The notes under the pieces were generated by a model. It ran no database searches and was not told where the DNA came from. It was given only the letters and a program-made list of their open reading frames with translations. Positions 10,125 through 20,770 of a stretch of 64,000 nucleotides of DNA are shown in pieces. The position numbers and the translations under genes were made by a program. Positions within the stretch are counted from its first letter, which is position 1. Each line of letters opens with the position of its first letter. Origin of the DNA: Undaria pinnatifida (Eukaryota; Sar; Phaeophyceae; Laminariales; Alariaceae); the NCBI GenBank assembly GCA_012845835.1, contig JABAKD010000021.1, positions 12,456,795 through 12,520,794 on the forward strand, read 5' to 3'.

Positions 10125-10645
10125 TGCCCCCCCCCCCCACCCCCTCACCACTCCGCCCTCTCCTCAATGGTTGTACGACTTACAGGATATACATGATAAA
10201 CTGGTGCATTCCTCCCAAAACCGCCATATTTATCCCCTTATAGAATTTATAGTTTCCACGCACAGATTGAGTTGCCCCGCCCGTCCCCCCCATCCCCCCC
10301 CGCTCCCTCTTGTTCAAACCCAGCCCCCCAAGCTCTTAGAAACTCCGCCATCCCCTCATCGGTTTTACCACTGTTACGGGATACACTTGATAAACTGAGG
10401 CATTTCCTTCAACAGCTGTCACATTCTGTCCCCCTAAAATAGGGTTTTATAGTTTCCGCGCACAGATTGACTAACTTCACCCTGTTGACCCTGATAGCTA
10501 CACTGTAGTTCCAAGGGGAGTCGCCGACCTATATCCTTAATGAGGACACACAACCCGTATTACGCTCGATCGGAGTATCACACACAACTTGCAAGATGAG
10601 TTGCGACAAAATCTTCGATCTCACAGCTGGAGTGCAATTTTATTT
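10125..10645 (-). repeat. R1 element, minus-strand copy (truncated)
   Basis: Reading the minus strand from 10645: terminal block (CACTCCAGCTGTGAGATCGA version with changes), the GGTCGGCGACTCCCCTTG segment, a TATA-like GGAAACTATAAAACCC motif, then a G-rich module, seen on the plus strand as C runs at 10127-10145 and 10280-10300. The copy stops after about 520 bp. Orientation is shown by strand bias of the G runs as well as by the order of the conserved blocks. Confidence 0.8.
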
Positions 10646-10879
10646 TTTGTAATATTAGTCTACATTAGACTAGAGTGTTTGCTTGAAAAAAGCTCACTAA
10701 AAATTCTTCCATCAAGCTAGAAAAAGGCCAGATCCACTCCAGCATGCTTTTGGTTGCGTTTGCGGTGAACGAATCGCCGAAAAGGCGTACACGGCCTCCA
10801 TATCACAGGCGGGGAGCGGGGAGGCAGCATCAAATTTTGAATTTAGATATGGTGCGGTAGCACCTATTTATAGACTCAC

Positions 10880-11330
10880 CGAAAGGTGCAGGCCCAGCGC
10901 AACACCATTAGACAAACAGCAGCACAGCAGCAGCTGCTGCGCAGTAGCATCACAGCAGCCGCTGCCGCAGCAGCAGCAGCAGCGGCGGGGGCAGGGACGG
11001 AGGTGGCGGTGGCGATGGCCCCGCCAGATGAGTTGCAGCACAGCAGCTCGGCTCGGCCTGGCTCAATCACCACGATCACCACAACAACATAGCCAGTTTT
11101 TTATATTTGTTTTTAGAACCAAGCGCAGGAGACACCAACAGCAGCCGCAGCACAATAGCCGCCGCCGCACAGCAGCAGCAGCAGCAGCAGCAGTAGCGGC
11201 GGCGGCCATGCGGCGTGGGTGGCGGTGGCGGTGGAGGCTTTGGCGATGGCTTGTGCCCTCGTGCCCTCTGATTGTTGTGCCGTCGTGCCTGGAGAGCAAC
11301 GGTGTTAAGCTCGGTATTTGTAGGCCAATC
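10880..11330 (+). repeat. Duplicated CAG/GCG trinucleotide region with Q/A-rich frames
   Basis: Two segments (about 10905-11060 and 11130-11245) contain CAGCAGCAG-type runs followed by GGTGGCGGTGGCG. They give plus frames of 68 and 102 codons rich in Q, A and R with no conserved domain. The two segments look like a diverged duplication. They could be exons of a Q/A-rich gene, but frames this biased are expected from the repeat alone. Confidence 0.45.
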
Positions 11331-11487
11331 GTATGAGCTGGTCGTCATTGATTGATGGAAGTTCACTCTAAATCGTTCGTTCAAATCGGAATTTTCATGC
11401 CGTTTTGGGGCAAATTCTTCCTTCAAAGTTCGCTCGCCTTTTTTTTTAATGGAGTTTTTGATTGAACTCTTTAAACGCAAACACTCG

Positions 11488-11600
11488 ATTATAAAAATAA
11501 AAATACACCCCAGCTGTGAGTTTGAAGATCATTGTGTCGAAACTTATCTTTGCAAGCTGTGTGTGATACTCCGATCGTGCGTATTTCGGGGTGGGGTATA
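11488..11600 (+). repeat. R1 terminal block, solo fragment
   Basis: Begins with the AT-rich TATAAAAATAAAAATACAC start and matches the first 110 bp of R1 (CTTTGCAAGCTGTGTGTGAT is intact). It then diverges. With the minus copy ending at 10645 it forms a back-to-back pair around the CAG region. Confidence 0.75.
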
Positions 11601-12117
11601 GGCGAAAGTGTAATGTTAAGGACTTTAGTGGGGTATTAGTCCGTTTGACCACTTGCAAAAAGTTAACCAATAGCTTGCCCAAACTAAGCCTTATAACAGT
11701 AAGTGCCCGACCAAATGGTTGCGGTTAGGTGTATGGTAGCCCGCAGGGATTCGGTCTCGTGACCACCAGAAGTGACCACAAGAAAAATAGTATTCTCCTG
11801 AAAAGCATTCTGAGTAGTCTAGACTCTACTACTCGTATACAGAAGATAACCCGTAAAACCCCAAATTCTACATTCTCAGGACCCTTATTTTGATTTGAAG
11901 GCGTTGAAAATCAGTTCGCGACCTTGTTCTTTACTCGCTCGTAGAGTGCCTGTAAAGTACAATGGGTACCCCGATTATTGATTAGCGCAGAAGATAAAAG
12001 TATTCGGGGGGTCGAACCGGCATGTCCCGCCTGTACTAAAAGCTATGTATTTCTCACTAAGATACGATGCAGATGTGAGCAATGAATAAAAAAAGTGGTT
12101 ATGCGCGCTTGTTTCGG
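11601..12117. other. Spacer, no gene seen
   Basis: No open frame or known repeat except a segment around 12014-12030 (GGTCGAACCGGCATG) that recalls a pol III B box without a matching A box. Confidence 0.4.
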
Positions 12118-12152
12118 CTTGTCACGGGGCGCTCTTAAATCGGGGTACCCAC
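12118..12152. repeat. Short dispersed repeat shared with 54397-54433
   Basis: TTGTCACGGGGCGCTCTTAA and ATCGGGGTAC here match TTGTCACGGGTCGCTCTTAC and ATCGGGGTAC at 54.4 kb, with weaker similarity upstream (ATGTCCCGCC, GCGCGC). It may be the end of an older SINE-like family. Confidence 0.5.
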
Positions 12153-12156
12153 AGGA

Positions 12157-12363
12157 TAGCTTGCGTTGCCGGGGTTGTAACGAAGACCACTGATGATAGG
12201 GACAGCAAACGCTATACCTACAACGGGATCCGAAGCGTGCGCCAGCTAGCGTTGGGCTGCGAAAGCAACTGAGTTAAATCAACACAGGACGCGTATGAAG
12301 ATACGTGGAAGTGTGGTGAGCTAAAGCTTTATTTTTCCCCATCCGCCGGAGGATAAGAAAAAA
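12157..12363 (+). mobile_element. 5'-truncated copy of the 427-bp retroposon, plus strand
   Basis: Matches the last 200 bp of the element from AGCTTGCGTTGCCGGGGTTG to GGAGGATAAGAAAAAA. Several substitutions and a 3-bp insertion make it older than the copy at 5751. No target duplication can be recognised. Confidence 0.8.
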
Positions 12364-13064
12364 GGCACTGTTCCGGGATAGATCGGGGGTTCGTTCCCCG
12401 GTTTGTGCGGCAAAAATATCGCCTGGCGTACCACCGCACTAACAACGAGGGACCGTACGAAAGGTGCCGGAGACTGCAGCGGCGTGTCGTCGCGCACGCA
12501 ATCACTTCTGTCACTCTTGTCCTCTCACGCGTGGCGACAAAATAAGTCATCATCAAACCTAGGTGAGAGATAAACTCTGAAAACGGAAATATTTAGTCTA
12601 GAGAAGAAGTAAATCGGCTACCCTACCGTGTGGTGAACGTGTGCGCTGCACCGAGTGGCTTGTATCCGTGTGGTCTTGGTTCACAGTCGAACCCTCTTCT
12701 TGATCGCCCATCGCCACTACCAAGCTAATACCTGATAGGCTAGAAAAACACAGGCTCTCGCGACGGACGTACCTATGAAAACTACGTACAGTGGTACTTA
12801 CCATGATGAATACTACATACAGCAGTGGTACCTCCCGCGTAAAGGAAAAGTTGCCTGATGGTGCTGCAGCATCTTTTCCGGTGGTCTAACAATACATACC
12901 TGGTCGTGGACGTCCTGGTAGCATACATGCACACACGGCGGAACATCCACACCATCAGCAGAGGTGAGTACACAAGTAAGGACGATTTCGTGAGTTTGAG
13001 GTTTGAGTGCAGCAAGTGATACTTGAAAACATGCGGTGTAGAGATTAGTCCTCTAGACTATTGA
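12364..13064. other. Spacer, no recognised gene
   Basis: Minus-strand frames of 68-77 codons have no motif. A short imperfect repeat (CAGTGGTAC, twice within about 45 bp near 12790-12830) is the only structure. Confidence 0.4.
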
Positions 13065-13135
13065 TTCTTCCACTCCAGGATGACTGAAGGCTGTCCCGTG
13101 ACCACGGACTTGATTGCGCGAGTTAATGTGAGAAC
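13065..13135 (-). repeat. Dispersed repeat, inverted copy of 4282-4350
   Basis: Reverse complement carries CTCACATTAACTCGC and CAATCAAGTCCGTGGTCAC with good similarity over 70 bp. A (GTT)n-like stretch precedes it on the minus strand as at 3.4 kb. Confidence 0.6.
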
Positions 13136-13334
13136 AACAACATCGGCAACAACAACATAACCGGTTGAGTAGTGTCGGTTGCCCGCTATAGTTCCTGTTA
13201 AATTGCTTGAGGTACATATCCGAACAGGGGGTAGTGTCGGTATGCGGAGTAGCGGAGTGGGACTGCTTCCCGTTACACTGCTGTAGTGGCGGTGTTTCCG
13301 GTCGGCGCATTACGGCACTATAGAGGGACTGCCA

Positions 13335-13990
13335 CTTGCTACGAAACGTGTGGGTTGACGGCCTAGGTTTGACCCGTCAAGGCGTCTTTGGACTTATCAT
13401 GCTAGTGTTAGTGTGTTTGGTTCCTTGACGACTGTCCGTCACGGCGAACGAGTGCCGTCAACAGGTTAACGGTGTAGGTTTGACCCGTCAAGGCGTCTTT
13501 GGAATTACCATACCAACTAGTGTTAGTGTGTGGAGTTCCTTGCCGGCTCTCCGTCAAGGGGCAACGGCTAGTTGTGACCGGTCAAGCGTCATTGGAATCA
13601 TCATTTTTTTTTTTTTCCTCACACTTTTTACTTTCCAGCTTCTGGACAACAAGCCGTGGTCACAGGTGTCGTCCCTTTCTCCCCCCCGGTTCTTGCCTTC
13701 AATTTCTATCGCGCATAGGGTTCAGCAATCCCACTGCTCGTCGATATTTCATCGAGTGTATTGCTAACTCACGATCTCGCGCTTTCCGCAAGTCAATTTG
13801 TGCACAAGAAAAAGTCCCAACGAATTTATACGAGTATGCATTCGGCGGGCTCGAACTCCCGAAACTGGCCTATACCAGGCTCGAGGATAACCTGATACGC
13901 CACCGGGGCGACCGGTTCGTCATACTCTAGTGTTCGTGTGTGGAGGTCCTTTACGGCTGTCCATCAAAGGGCAACAGTGCCGTCGACCCA
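13335..13990 (+). repeat. Tandem repeat of about 120 bp, third unit split by a SINE
   Basis: Units start near TTTGACCCGTCAAGGCGTC at about 13367 and 13480, and a third variant at about 13575 (TGTGACCGGTCAAGCGTCAT). In unit 3 the sequence breaks off after GGAATCATCAT and resumes after 13916 with CGTCATACTCTAGTG, then follows units 1 and 2 again (GTGTGTGGAGGTCC, CAAAGGGCAACAG). This fixes the SINE insertion point by comparison with the uninterrupted units. Confidence 0.8.
13604..13915 (-). mobile_element. tRNA-derived SINE, copy 2, inserted in a tandem repeat
   Basis: Minus-strand head CCGGTCGCCCCGGTGGCGTA, B-box-like GGAGTTCGAGCCC and poly(A) end (T run 13604-13616) match copies at 2141 and 50317. 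It splits the third unit of a 120-bp tandem repeat. TCATCAT before and TCGTCAT after the element fit a 7-bp target duplication with one change. Because the neighbouring units show the empty site, both element limits are well supported. Confidence 0.88.
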
Positions 13991-14493
13991 CATATTTGCC
14001 CATTATCGTTCATGCCGAGTTCCGGAGGTGCAATTGAGCGCGAGTTGGAAAAGGAAAAATTGGATGCAATCGACGAATAGTGGGAAAGCTGAACATTGTG
14101 CACTTATCGAGGGGGACACGAAAGCATTCTTTTGACTTATCGGTAAAAATCGTGGAGGGAGAAGGGATGGCCCTTGGTATGTATGATGACCACCGCTTGT
14201 GAAAAAGGCCGTTGACGGCAAAATCATCTACAATTTGATGATGGTTTGGCCCTGGCTTTGGGGCAAGAAATGGCCAACGCTCGCGGTAGGCAAAACAAAA
14301 ATGGGGGTAGAGCATGTTTTGAGGCGCAAGCCATGACGGCCATTAACGAGCCTTAGCGAGCCTCAAACAGATAGACACGAGCCTTAAAAACGCCTTAAAC
14401 CAGCCTTCACCCGATTACTACTCCAAAAAAACGTAACCTTAGCCCTAATTCCGAATAATTCCTTCCCATAAATATATAGACTTTAACAGTCTA
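13991..14493. other. Spacer, no recognised gene
   Basis: Minus-strand frames up to 101 codons (14315-14010) lack motifs. A short repeated GAGCCTTA-type motif stands at 14348-14400. Confidence 0.4.
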
Positions 14494-15506
14494 TATTATA
14501 AAAATTAAAATACACTCCAGCTGTGAGATCGAAGATTTTGCCGAAACTCATCTCTGCAAGCTGTGTGTGATACTCCGATCGCGCGTTTCACGGGTTGTGT
14601 GTCTTCATTAAGGATATAGGTCGGCGACTCCCTTGCAACTACAGTGTAGCTATCAGGGTCAACAGGGTGATGTTAGGCAGTCTGTGCGCGGAAACTCTAA
14701 AACCCGTTTCTGAGGGAGACACAATCTGACAGCTGTGGAAGGAAATGCATCTGTTTAGTAAGTTAATCCTGTAAATCGAATATCCGGTGAGGGAAGGGCG
14801 GAGTGTTTTACAGGACGTGGGGGCCTGATTTTGATCAAAAGGGGGGCGGGAGGGGGGGGAGGGGGGGGGAGGGGACGGGTGGGGCAGGTCAATTTGTGCG
14901 TGGAAACTATAAATCCTTCTTGTGGAAGAGGGGGGGGGTGTGGCGGGGGTGTGTGTGGCGGGGGGGGCGGGGGGCGGGAGGGGAGGGCTTTACGTTGCAT
15001 AGATGTAGGGGTTTGTTATACGCGTGGTGCGAGGTCTAGGCGATGGTGCGGGTGGTGGGGAAGGAGGGGGCGTTTGGGGCGGGAGGGGGTGAGAATTGCA
15101 GCAGCGGCATGGACGGCTCTAAAACGATAATGAGGCGATATCCAAGGCGTGGAAGTGTTTATTACTCTGGCAGATTTTGATATTAGGTGGGGCGTTTGAG
15201 CAAAGAAGAGTGAGGAAAAAAAAAAAAAAAACGGGGGGGGGGGGTTGAAGGGGTTTAGATCACATATAACTGTCAGATTTTGTCCCCCTCAGAAACGGGT
15301 TTTATAGTTTCCGCGCACAGACTGACTAAAATCACCCTGTTGACCCTGATAGCTACACTGTAGTTGTAAGGGGAGTCGCCGACCTATATCTTTAATATGG
15401 ACACACAACTCGTAATGCGCGCGATCGGAGTATCACACACAGCTTGCAAAGATGAGGTTCGACGAAATCTTCGATCTCACAGCTGGAGTGTATTTTCATT
15501 TTTGAT
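14494..15506. mobile_element. Complete R1 element with about 240-bp terminal inverted repeats
   Basis: The left terminal block (14494-14738) and right block (15270-15506) are inverted copies over almost their whole length, including CACTCCAGCTGTGAGATCGA, TGTGTGATACTCCGATCGCG, GGTCGGCGACTCCC, TATCAGGGTCAACAGGGTGA and TCTGAGGGRGAC. Between them lie two G-rich modules with G runs, each with the CTATACGCG-like and AGGCGAT motifs, and a short ATTACTCTGGCAGATTTTG segment. No transposase frame is present. Long TIRs with a non-coding interior fit a non-autonomous DNA transposon. The AT-rich ends (TATTATAAAAATTAAAATAC) hide any TA target duplication. The family is not one I know. Confidence 0.7.
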
Positions 15507-15518
15507 ACAAAAAATAAT

Positions 15519-16590
15519 ATAATACACTCCAGCTATGAGAGCAAGAATTTGGTCGACACTGATCTTCGCAACATTGTGTGTGATCCTCCGATCGCGCGTA
15601 TTGATCATATATGTAGGGGCTTGCTATACGCGCGATGCTGGGTCTAGGCGATCGTGCGGGGTGTGGGGAAGGAGGGGGCGTTGGAGGGGGGGATGGGGGA
15701 TGAATGAAAGCTACGTCATGGATGGCTAGAAAGATAATGACGTGATACCAATTGCTTAGAAGTGTTTATTACTCTGGCCGATTTCGATTGTAAGTGGGGC
15801 GTTTGAACGAACTGGGCGGGGAACTAAAGGGGGGGGGGAGATGAGTTGGAGCTACGGCATGGATGGCTAGATGGATAATGAGATGATATCAGATGGCTGG
15901 TAGTGCTTACTACTCTGGTAGATTTTGATTTCAGGTGGGGCGTTTGAATAGAGGGATCGGGGGGTGGGTGGGTGGGGGGCATTTCAATATGTGCGCGGAA
16001 ACTATAAACCCTTGAAGGTGACGAATCTGACGGTTGCAGCAAGAAGACACCCCTTTATATCACCCGCCTGGTCATGTTTATTTTTCTAGAAAGTTTGATG
16101 TTACATGTAGTATGCAACCCACTTTTTAGGTGTAGTAAACAGCGTGTTAAAAGCTCCATAATTTTTTATTGTACATGGATTGAAAGATAGAATATTTCAA
16201 TCGAAAGGTACAATCATGTATATACCATTATTTTCTGACATCGCTAATTATAAGAAAGAGATGCATATTGCCAAATACAACAGGCGAGGTGATGTGGTCA
16301 TGCAATGTCACCGCCATTGAGAACGAAAGGGAGAAGTGCGAATCGTCATTGTTTAGCGTACACGCGCTCAATTACGTTACTTCGTTAGTCATACTTCGCT
16401 TGGCATAGGTTGGGAGGCGATCCCTATATTGCAAGTGCCAACAACGCAGCTTGCAAATATGAGTATTGACGCGAAATTCGTCGAACTCACGGGTGACGTC
16501 CTTGATTTCGTTTTTTTAAATAGGACGCTCGCAAAGTTGAGTTTCAACCACCCATTGGGCGTACTCTCAGCTGACGTTTTTCATTTTTTT
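15519..16590 (+). repeat. R1 copy with diverged ends and AT-rich tail
   Basis: Starts AATACACTCCAGCTATGAGA only about 12 bp after the previous element, head-to-head with its right terminus. It contains two G-rich modules (to about 15980), the GTGCGCGGAAACTATAAACC motif, and the first part of the tail (16010-16435, with TTTTCTGACATCGCTAATTA). At 16437-16525 it meets an inverted, diverged terminal block (GCAAATATGAGTATTGACGC, GAACTCACGGGTGACGTC) and at 16535-16580 another weaker one. This looks like a second TIR element of about 1 kb with older ends. Confidence 0.6.
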
Positions 16591-16639
16591 TTTTAAATAT
16601 CACTCGCGATCAGTGTCCTCTTTTCAACCATTATTGTCT

Positions 16640-16935
16640 CCTCCAGCCCGCGACCCCGATCGTGTTCCCAACCAATCTGGAGTGCATCTCCTGGACATAT
16701 TCCGACTAAATTCCCGACTGATTTCCCGATTGTGTTCCCGACCGTTTTCCCGAGACTGTTCCCGAGCGATTCTCGTCTAGATTCCTGACCGATTTCCCGA
16801 CCTATTACCGACCCGTTCCATGATTCCGTCCCGCCAAGAAATCGTGCACTCCCGTCCCGTCGCGTGAACCTAATGGCGCCCCACTTTCCCGTCCCATTTC
16901 CGTCTCGCGGTAAGCAAACGGGAACCATTTCCCGA
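16640..16935 (-). repeat. TTCCCGAC minisatellite with coding-like minus frame
   Basis: About 15-bp degenerate units of the type TTCCCGACCGTT repeat along the stretch. On the minus strand the frame 16964-16593 (123 codons) reads a five-residue periodicity (LGNSL, VGNTI, VGNLV). Similar wording recurs at 48.6-48.9 kb. I treat it as a repeat whose length gives an open frame; a real protein cannot be excluded. Confidence 0.55.
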
Positions 16936-18235
16936 ACCGTCGCTCGGGAAGACAAAAAATCCACATGCGGCGGGCTAAGTGGTTACCGTACCATACCGAC
17001 CGGTGCCTTCGTTACTGTGCGTACCTTCGGGAGAGTCTGCTTTGGGTCAATCGGCAGCTGAGGATTTCGAAATAAAACAACGGCGGTCGCAAACGGGGAT
17101 ATTATGGTGCTTTATATTTTGTTCGTGTTTTGTTTTTTCTTCTGCTTCCTTTCTGCTACACCCGTGCTAGGCCTGGGACATACGACGGAGGCGCGTGAAT
17201 ACAGCAGCAGCAGACGTGCGTCGAGCATGTAATGGAGATATCATGCGTATGTGTCACGATTCATTACATACAAGAAATCGGATCTATCACCAGATGTGGG
17301 CAGTGATATAGTTTGCGGCGGATTGGATCTGTGTGGCCAGTAGCATTGTCCAAGATTCACACACACACGTGTGACATTACCACGGCGTATGTATCACGCC
17401 ACAGCAGCCGGTAGTTTTTCATCTTCTCATTGAGTTGGGTACTTTTCTCGAAGGTGTGTCGTTGGAGCCGCGGTAGCTCCTATCGCACAGAGTAGGCGGA
17501 GCTGCACGACATGTCACACTCGAGAGATGCAGGTAGGGGTGGGGTTTGTTACCACAAGCTTCGAGCACACACGTGTACGCATTTTTACGCTCGTTTTTTT
17601 CAGAACGTTCTGTTTGAAGAACAAGCAAGCCTATATCTCAGTACATAGGCGGTGCCAGGAGCGCGTTTGCTCATGATGTCGCAAGTTCTTTGTGCTTGGA
17701 GAGATCCAGTATTGCTTACCACCGTACGGTTGTCATACACAAGAAGTTAATCACACATGTCTCAGCGTGGAGCGCGGGGCGTACGCTTTAAATATCTTGG
17801 CATTGGGTCTGAGCCTTATCCTCTTTTATTCGTATGGGCATAGCGGGAGTCTGCGACAGGCGGCCGTCCAGGCCGTCGGCAAAGCCCCTTGTACCTTAAT
17901 TTAACAGGGTTAGATAACCCATGTATACTGGAATAAACACCAGATCGGGGTTTTTCGAAATAGACCAACCGGGTTTGAGCTACCTGGTACAGCAGTAGTA
18001 CTCCAGTTCCTGGTTGGCCAAAAATACAAAAATCGAAAACCTAGCCCGACCTATACTCATGAACATTCGTACACTTTAATCAATAAATTCCTCATTGACC
18101 GGTTGAGGCTGGTTCAGGGCCCAATTCAATACCCCAATATCCCTAATATTCATTGAATGGTTCCATGAAGGATCCATTTAATTTTACTGATAAATATGCA
18201 TTCCACTGCAATCCTGTTATATTACTTAAGTGAAC
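16936..18235. other. Long spacer without a recognised gene
   Basis: No frame above 75 codons with a motif. Features are a short CAG run near 17200 and a CA run near 17358. A 70-codon plus frame at 17692-17904 has one hydrophobic stretch but no homology I can name. Confidence 0.4.
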
Positions 18236-18480
18236 GAATACACTTCAGCGGTGCGTGAGATCGATCGAAAAGGCTTTGGATCAAAACTCAGTTTTGCAAG
18301 CTTCGTGTGATACTTCGATCGTGCGTGTTACGGGGGGTGTGTGTACCCTCGTGAAGGATACCGTTCGGTAGCTCCCCTGCTAATGCCAGTGTCAACAGGA
18401 TTAAGACGTTAAACCTTGTTCTCGCCAGGAAAATTGTATAACGCGCATTGAGGGAAACAAAACCAGACATCTGTGGAATT
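18236..18480 (+). repeat. R1b: diverged terminal block upstream of the 707-residue ORF
   Basis: Has the same order of blocks as R1 (ACACTTCAGCGGTGCGTGAG, TTTTGCAAGCTTCGTGTGAT, ACTTCGATCGTGCG, a CTCCCCTGC segment, GTCAACAGGAT) but with about a quarter of positions changed. The copy at 47020-47270 shares the R1b-specific changes (GTGATACTTCGAT, AACAAAACCAGACATCTG), so there are at least two subfamilies. It ends about 165 bp before the start codon of the following ORF. Confidence 0.75.
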
Positions 18481-18646
18481 GAGTACTCATAAAGCAATGT
18501 ATGATTTTTGAATACGCACATACAATATATATTCATATTTAACTAGTCCCCGCCCCCCCACGCCCCCCTTCACTATGTTCTTGCGTTTTTATTACACAAT
18601 ATCATCCAAATCTCCGAACTATGCAACAGGTGTTTGCAATTAGGAA

Positions 18647-20770
18647 ATGGTGTGGGCGCGATTCGTCGGCAGTGGTGCACTCGCACTTCTCGCCTATCTG
18701 GCCGTGAACACGTTGGTGCTTGTCACCAACCCCGCAAAGTTTGTAACACAAACGACGGATTTCTTAGGAGAGCCGGTGGGTGACCTGAGCGACGAGGTTC
18801 GACTCTACCTGGCGGAAGAAGCCTCTAGCGGATCGGTTGAGACAAACGTGACCTGGGAGACAGACGCTACGATATGTCGTTTCTCTTGGTCCTGGAATAC
18901 ACCCGGCGGCGCCCTGGGTTCTTTTTTCAGCCAAGACAACAACCTGTGCAATCACCTGCACTCGGTTGATTACTACTCCATAGAGGGTATAAATACGTTA
19001 TCCCCAATTGGAATGGAAGAGGAGTGTTTTGAGAGTGTTGACATGGATGGGTTCCGAACCTACAAATTCTGTGACGAGATTACCGGTGAACCCTACTTGA
19101 TCAGGCACACATTTGAGTTTGATCTCGAAAATATCACCGAAACATTGGGACTACCAGAAAGTTCAAGATCGAGTGACATTGAGGTCCTATTCACCTCGAC
19201 GAGGCAGTCTGGGATCTATTTGACAGTAGATTCGTTTTTTGTTTGCGACGAACCAGTAGGAGTCTCGGTTTCGTGTGAGCTGTGGTCTGATTTCTGGGGT
19301 GAGGTCGCGGTTGTGGTTAGAAACGCAACCGTTAGTGTCAGGTCTGCAATCCTTGCTGAGTTAGTAGACCTAGTAAACAACGATCGACTCCCAGACTCGC
19401 TTTCTACGGTAGGCATGGAGGCAGGAATCTGCGACGCAGTCGGGGCGTCGGAAGAGCTGATACGCTGCTCGATAAGCTGCATCGCGTCGTACCCATATCC
19501 CTCCAGCGTCTGCATGGGCTCGTACGAATTGAACCTAGTGAAGGAGATACGCCACACGACCCTTATCATCTCGACTATGCTGGCGGCAGTGGTAGTGGTT
19601 TGTCTCGCACTGTCAATGCTGCGTCTAGGCATGCGCACTGCTCACGGCAGGTCACGCCGAGGGTACCTAGGTCCCGGAGGGTCGTGTCACCATTTCTTTG
19701 AGGAAGAGGGTGAGGGCGGTGACCGCTTGAGTCTCGCGAATGTTGCACCCTCGATGCGATCAGTGAAGGTACGCACGCAAGGGCAAAGCACATCAACCTC
19801 CTTTCTTCCGTTCTCTGGATTGGCATTTCCCAGGAATAAATCTCGTGAAGAACCTGCAGGAATGGGTGTGATAGTATGCGAGGGGGTTAACAACTTACCC
19901 AGAGAGGTGTTGCAAAGGACGAGCACACCGGTCGCTGTTGATTGTCCAAGACGTACCAGATCATCGGACTCCGGAGATGGCAGGGGTACCCTACCGATAT
20001 GCTTCATAGTTCGGGAGAACGTTGATGGGTCGGTCACAAACTTGGACGTTGAGGAAACGCACCGCCTGCTGGACAAGGCTGGTGGTCGGGCACTACTGGA
20101 CGAATCGTACGGCGGTGACCACCTTGGATGGGCCAGAGGGTTTTCGTTGGCGGATGCAGCGGGATGTTTGCTAAGTCTGTGGACTGTCCATCTCGTGGCA
20201 GCTAACAGCGGTTGGGGATCGTTCTATTGGGTTGCAGCACTGGTCGCCCTCGCAAGGTGGATGGAGGAATCCGATGTGATAAGCTTAATGAGAGCCCTAA
20301 CGAACGGTGTGCGGGTGACGCCCAAACACAGACATTCGGCGGCACCCCCCTTACCCATTACGCTTGCGGTGATGGAAGTCTTGTACGACCTACAAATCCC
20401 ACACGTGGAGGTACTCGGATTGATTGTCACCATAGTGTGGAGCCTGCTGATTGTGTCATCGTGTGGATATTTCGTTTTTGTTCTAGGGTATGAGCCAGTC
20501 TACTACGGTGGGGGAGTTTATTCAACAAAAGTCTCGTTAGCAACAGCTCTCTCAGTAGGCACCGCATTGCACGCGCCGTTGGTCCTCGCGGGTGAGTGGG
20601 TGCGCGGATCGCGGTGTGGTGACCTCGGCGGAAGACTAGCGGTTTCATTCTGTCTAGGGAACCCTAGAATGTCTGATGACACTAGGGTGGGCCATGTCAA
20701 TCACATTTCAGAGCTACACCCCACATCGTTAGAGACGAGTATCCTTTGCGGCGACGGGGGTTTTATTTGA
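18647..20770 (+). CDS. Predicted 707-residue multi-pass membrane protein with glycosylated ectodomain
   Basis: This is by far the longest open frame in the window, and it has no intron. I do not recognise the family. The first ATG, followed by MVWARF, is used because a hydrophobic segment at residues 8-28 begins directly after it, giving a signal anchor or signal peptide. Residues 30-300 form a predicted extracellular domain with about a dozen cysteines and three N-glycosylation sequons (N67, N162, N226). A clear membrane helix follows at about 304-325. Residues 326-490 are polar, with an acidic patch EEEGEGGD and serine-rich stretches, likely cytoplasmic. Hydrophobic segments at about 498-536, 585-613 and 628-650 suggest three or more further helices before a hydrophilic tail. 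GC-rich third positions support real coding. The lack of introns, unlike the LRR gene, could point to a retrocopy or to a transposon- or virus-derived gene, but no tail or duplication is seen. Function unknown. Confidence 0.85.
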   Translation: MVWARFVGSGALALLAYLAVNTLVLVTNPAKFVTQTTDFLGEPVGDLSDEVRLYLAEEASSGSVETNVTWETDATICRFSWSWNTPGGALGSFFSQDNNLCNHLHSVDYYSIEGINTLSPIGMEEECFESVDMDGFRTYKFCDEITGEPYLIRHTFEFDLENITETLGLPESSRSSDIEVLFTSTRQSGIYLTVDSFFVCDEPVGVSVSCELWSDFWGEVAVVVRNATVSVRSAILAELVDLVNNDRLPDSLSTVGMEAGICDAVGASEELIRCSISCIASYPYPSSVCMGSYELNLVKEIRHTTLIISTMLAAVVVVCLALSMLRLGMRTAHGRSRRGYLGPGGSCHHFFEEEGEGGDRLSLANVAPSMRSVKVRTQGQSTSTSFLPFSGLAFPRNKSREEPAGMGVIVCEGVNNLPREVLQRTSTPVAVDCPRRTRSSDSGDGRGTLPICFIVRENVDGSVTNLDVEETHRLLDKAGGRALLDESYGGDHLGWARGFSLADAAGCLLSLWTVHLVAANSGWGSFYWVAALVALARWMEESDVISLMRALTNGVRVTPKHRHSAAPPLPITLAVMEVLYDLQIPHVEVLGLIVTIVWSLLIVSSCGYFVFVLGYEPVYYGGGVYSTKVSLATALSVGTALHAPLVLAGEWVRGSRCGDLGGRLAVSFCLGNPRMSDDTRVGHVNHISELHPTSLETSILCGDGGFI

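Noticed and set aside
18647..20770. 707-residue protein as a viral surface protein
   Set aside because: Ectodomain and helices alone cannot show this; no fusion, capsid or other viral gene lies near, so it is left as unknown.
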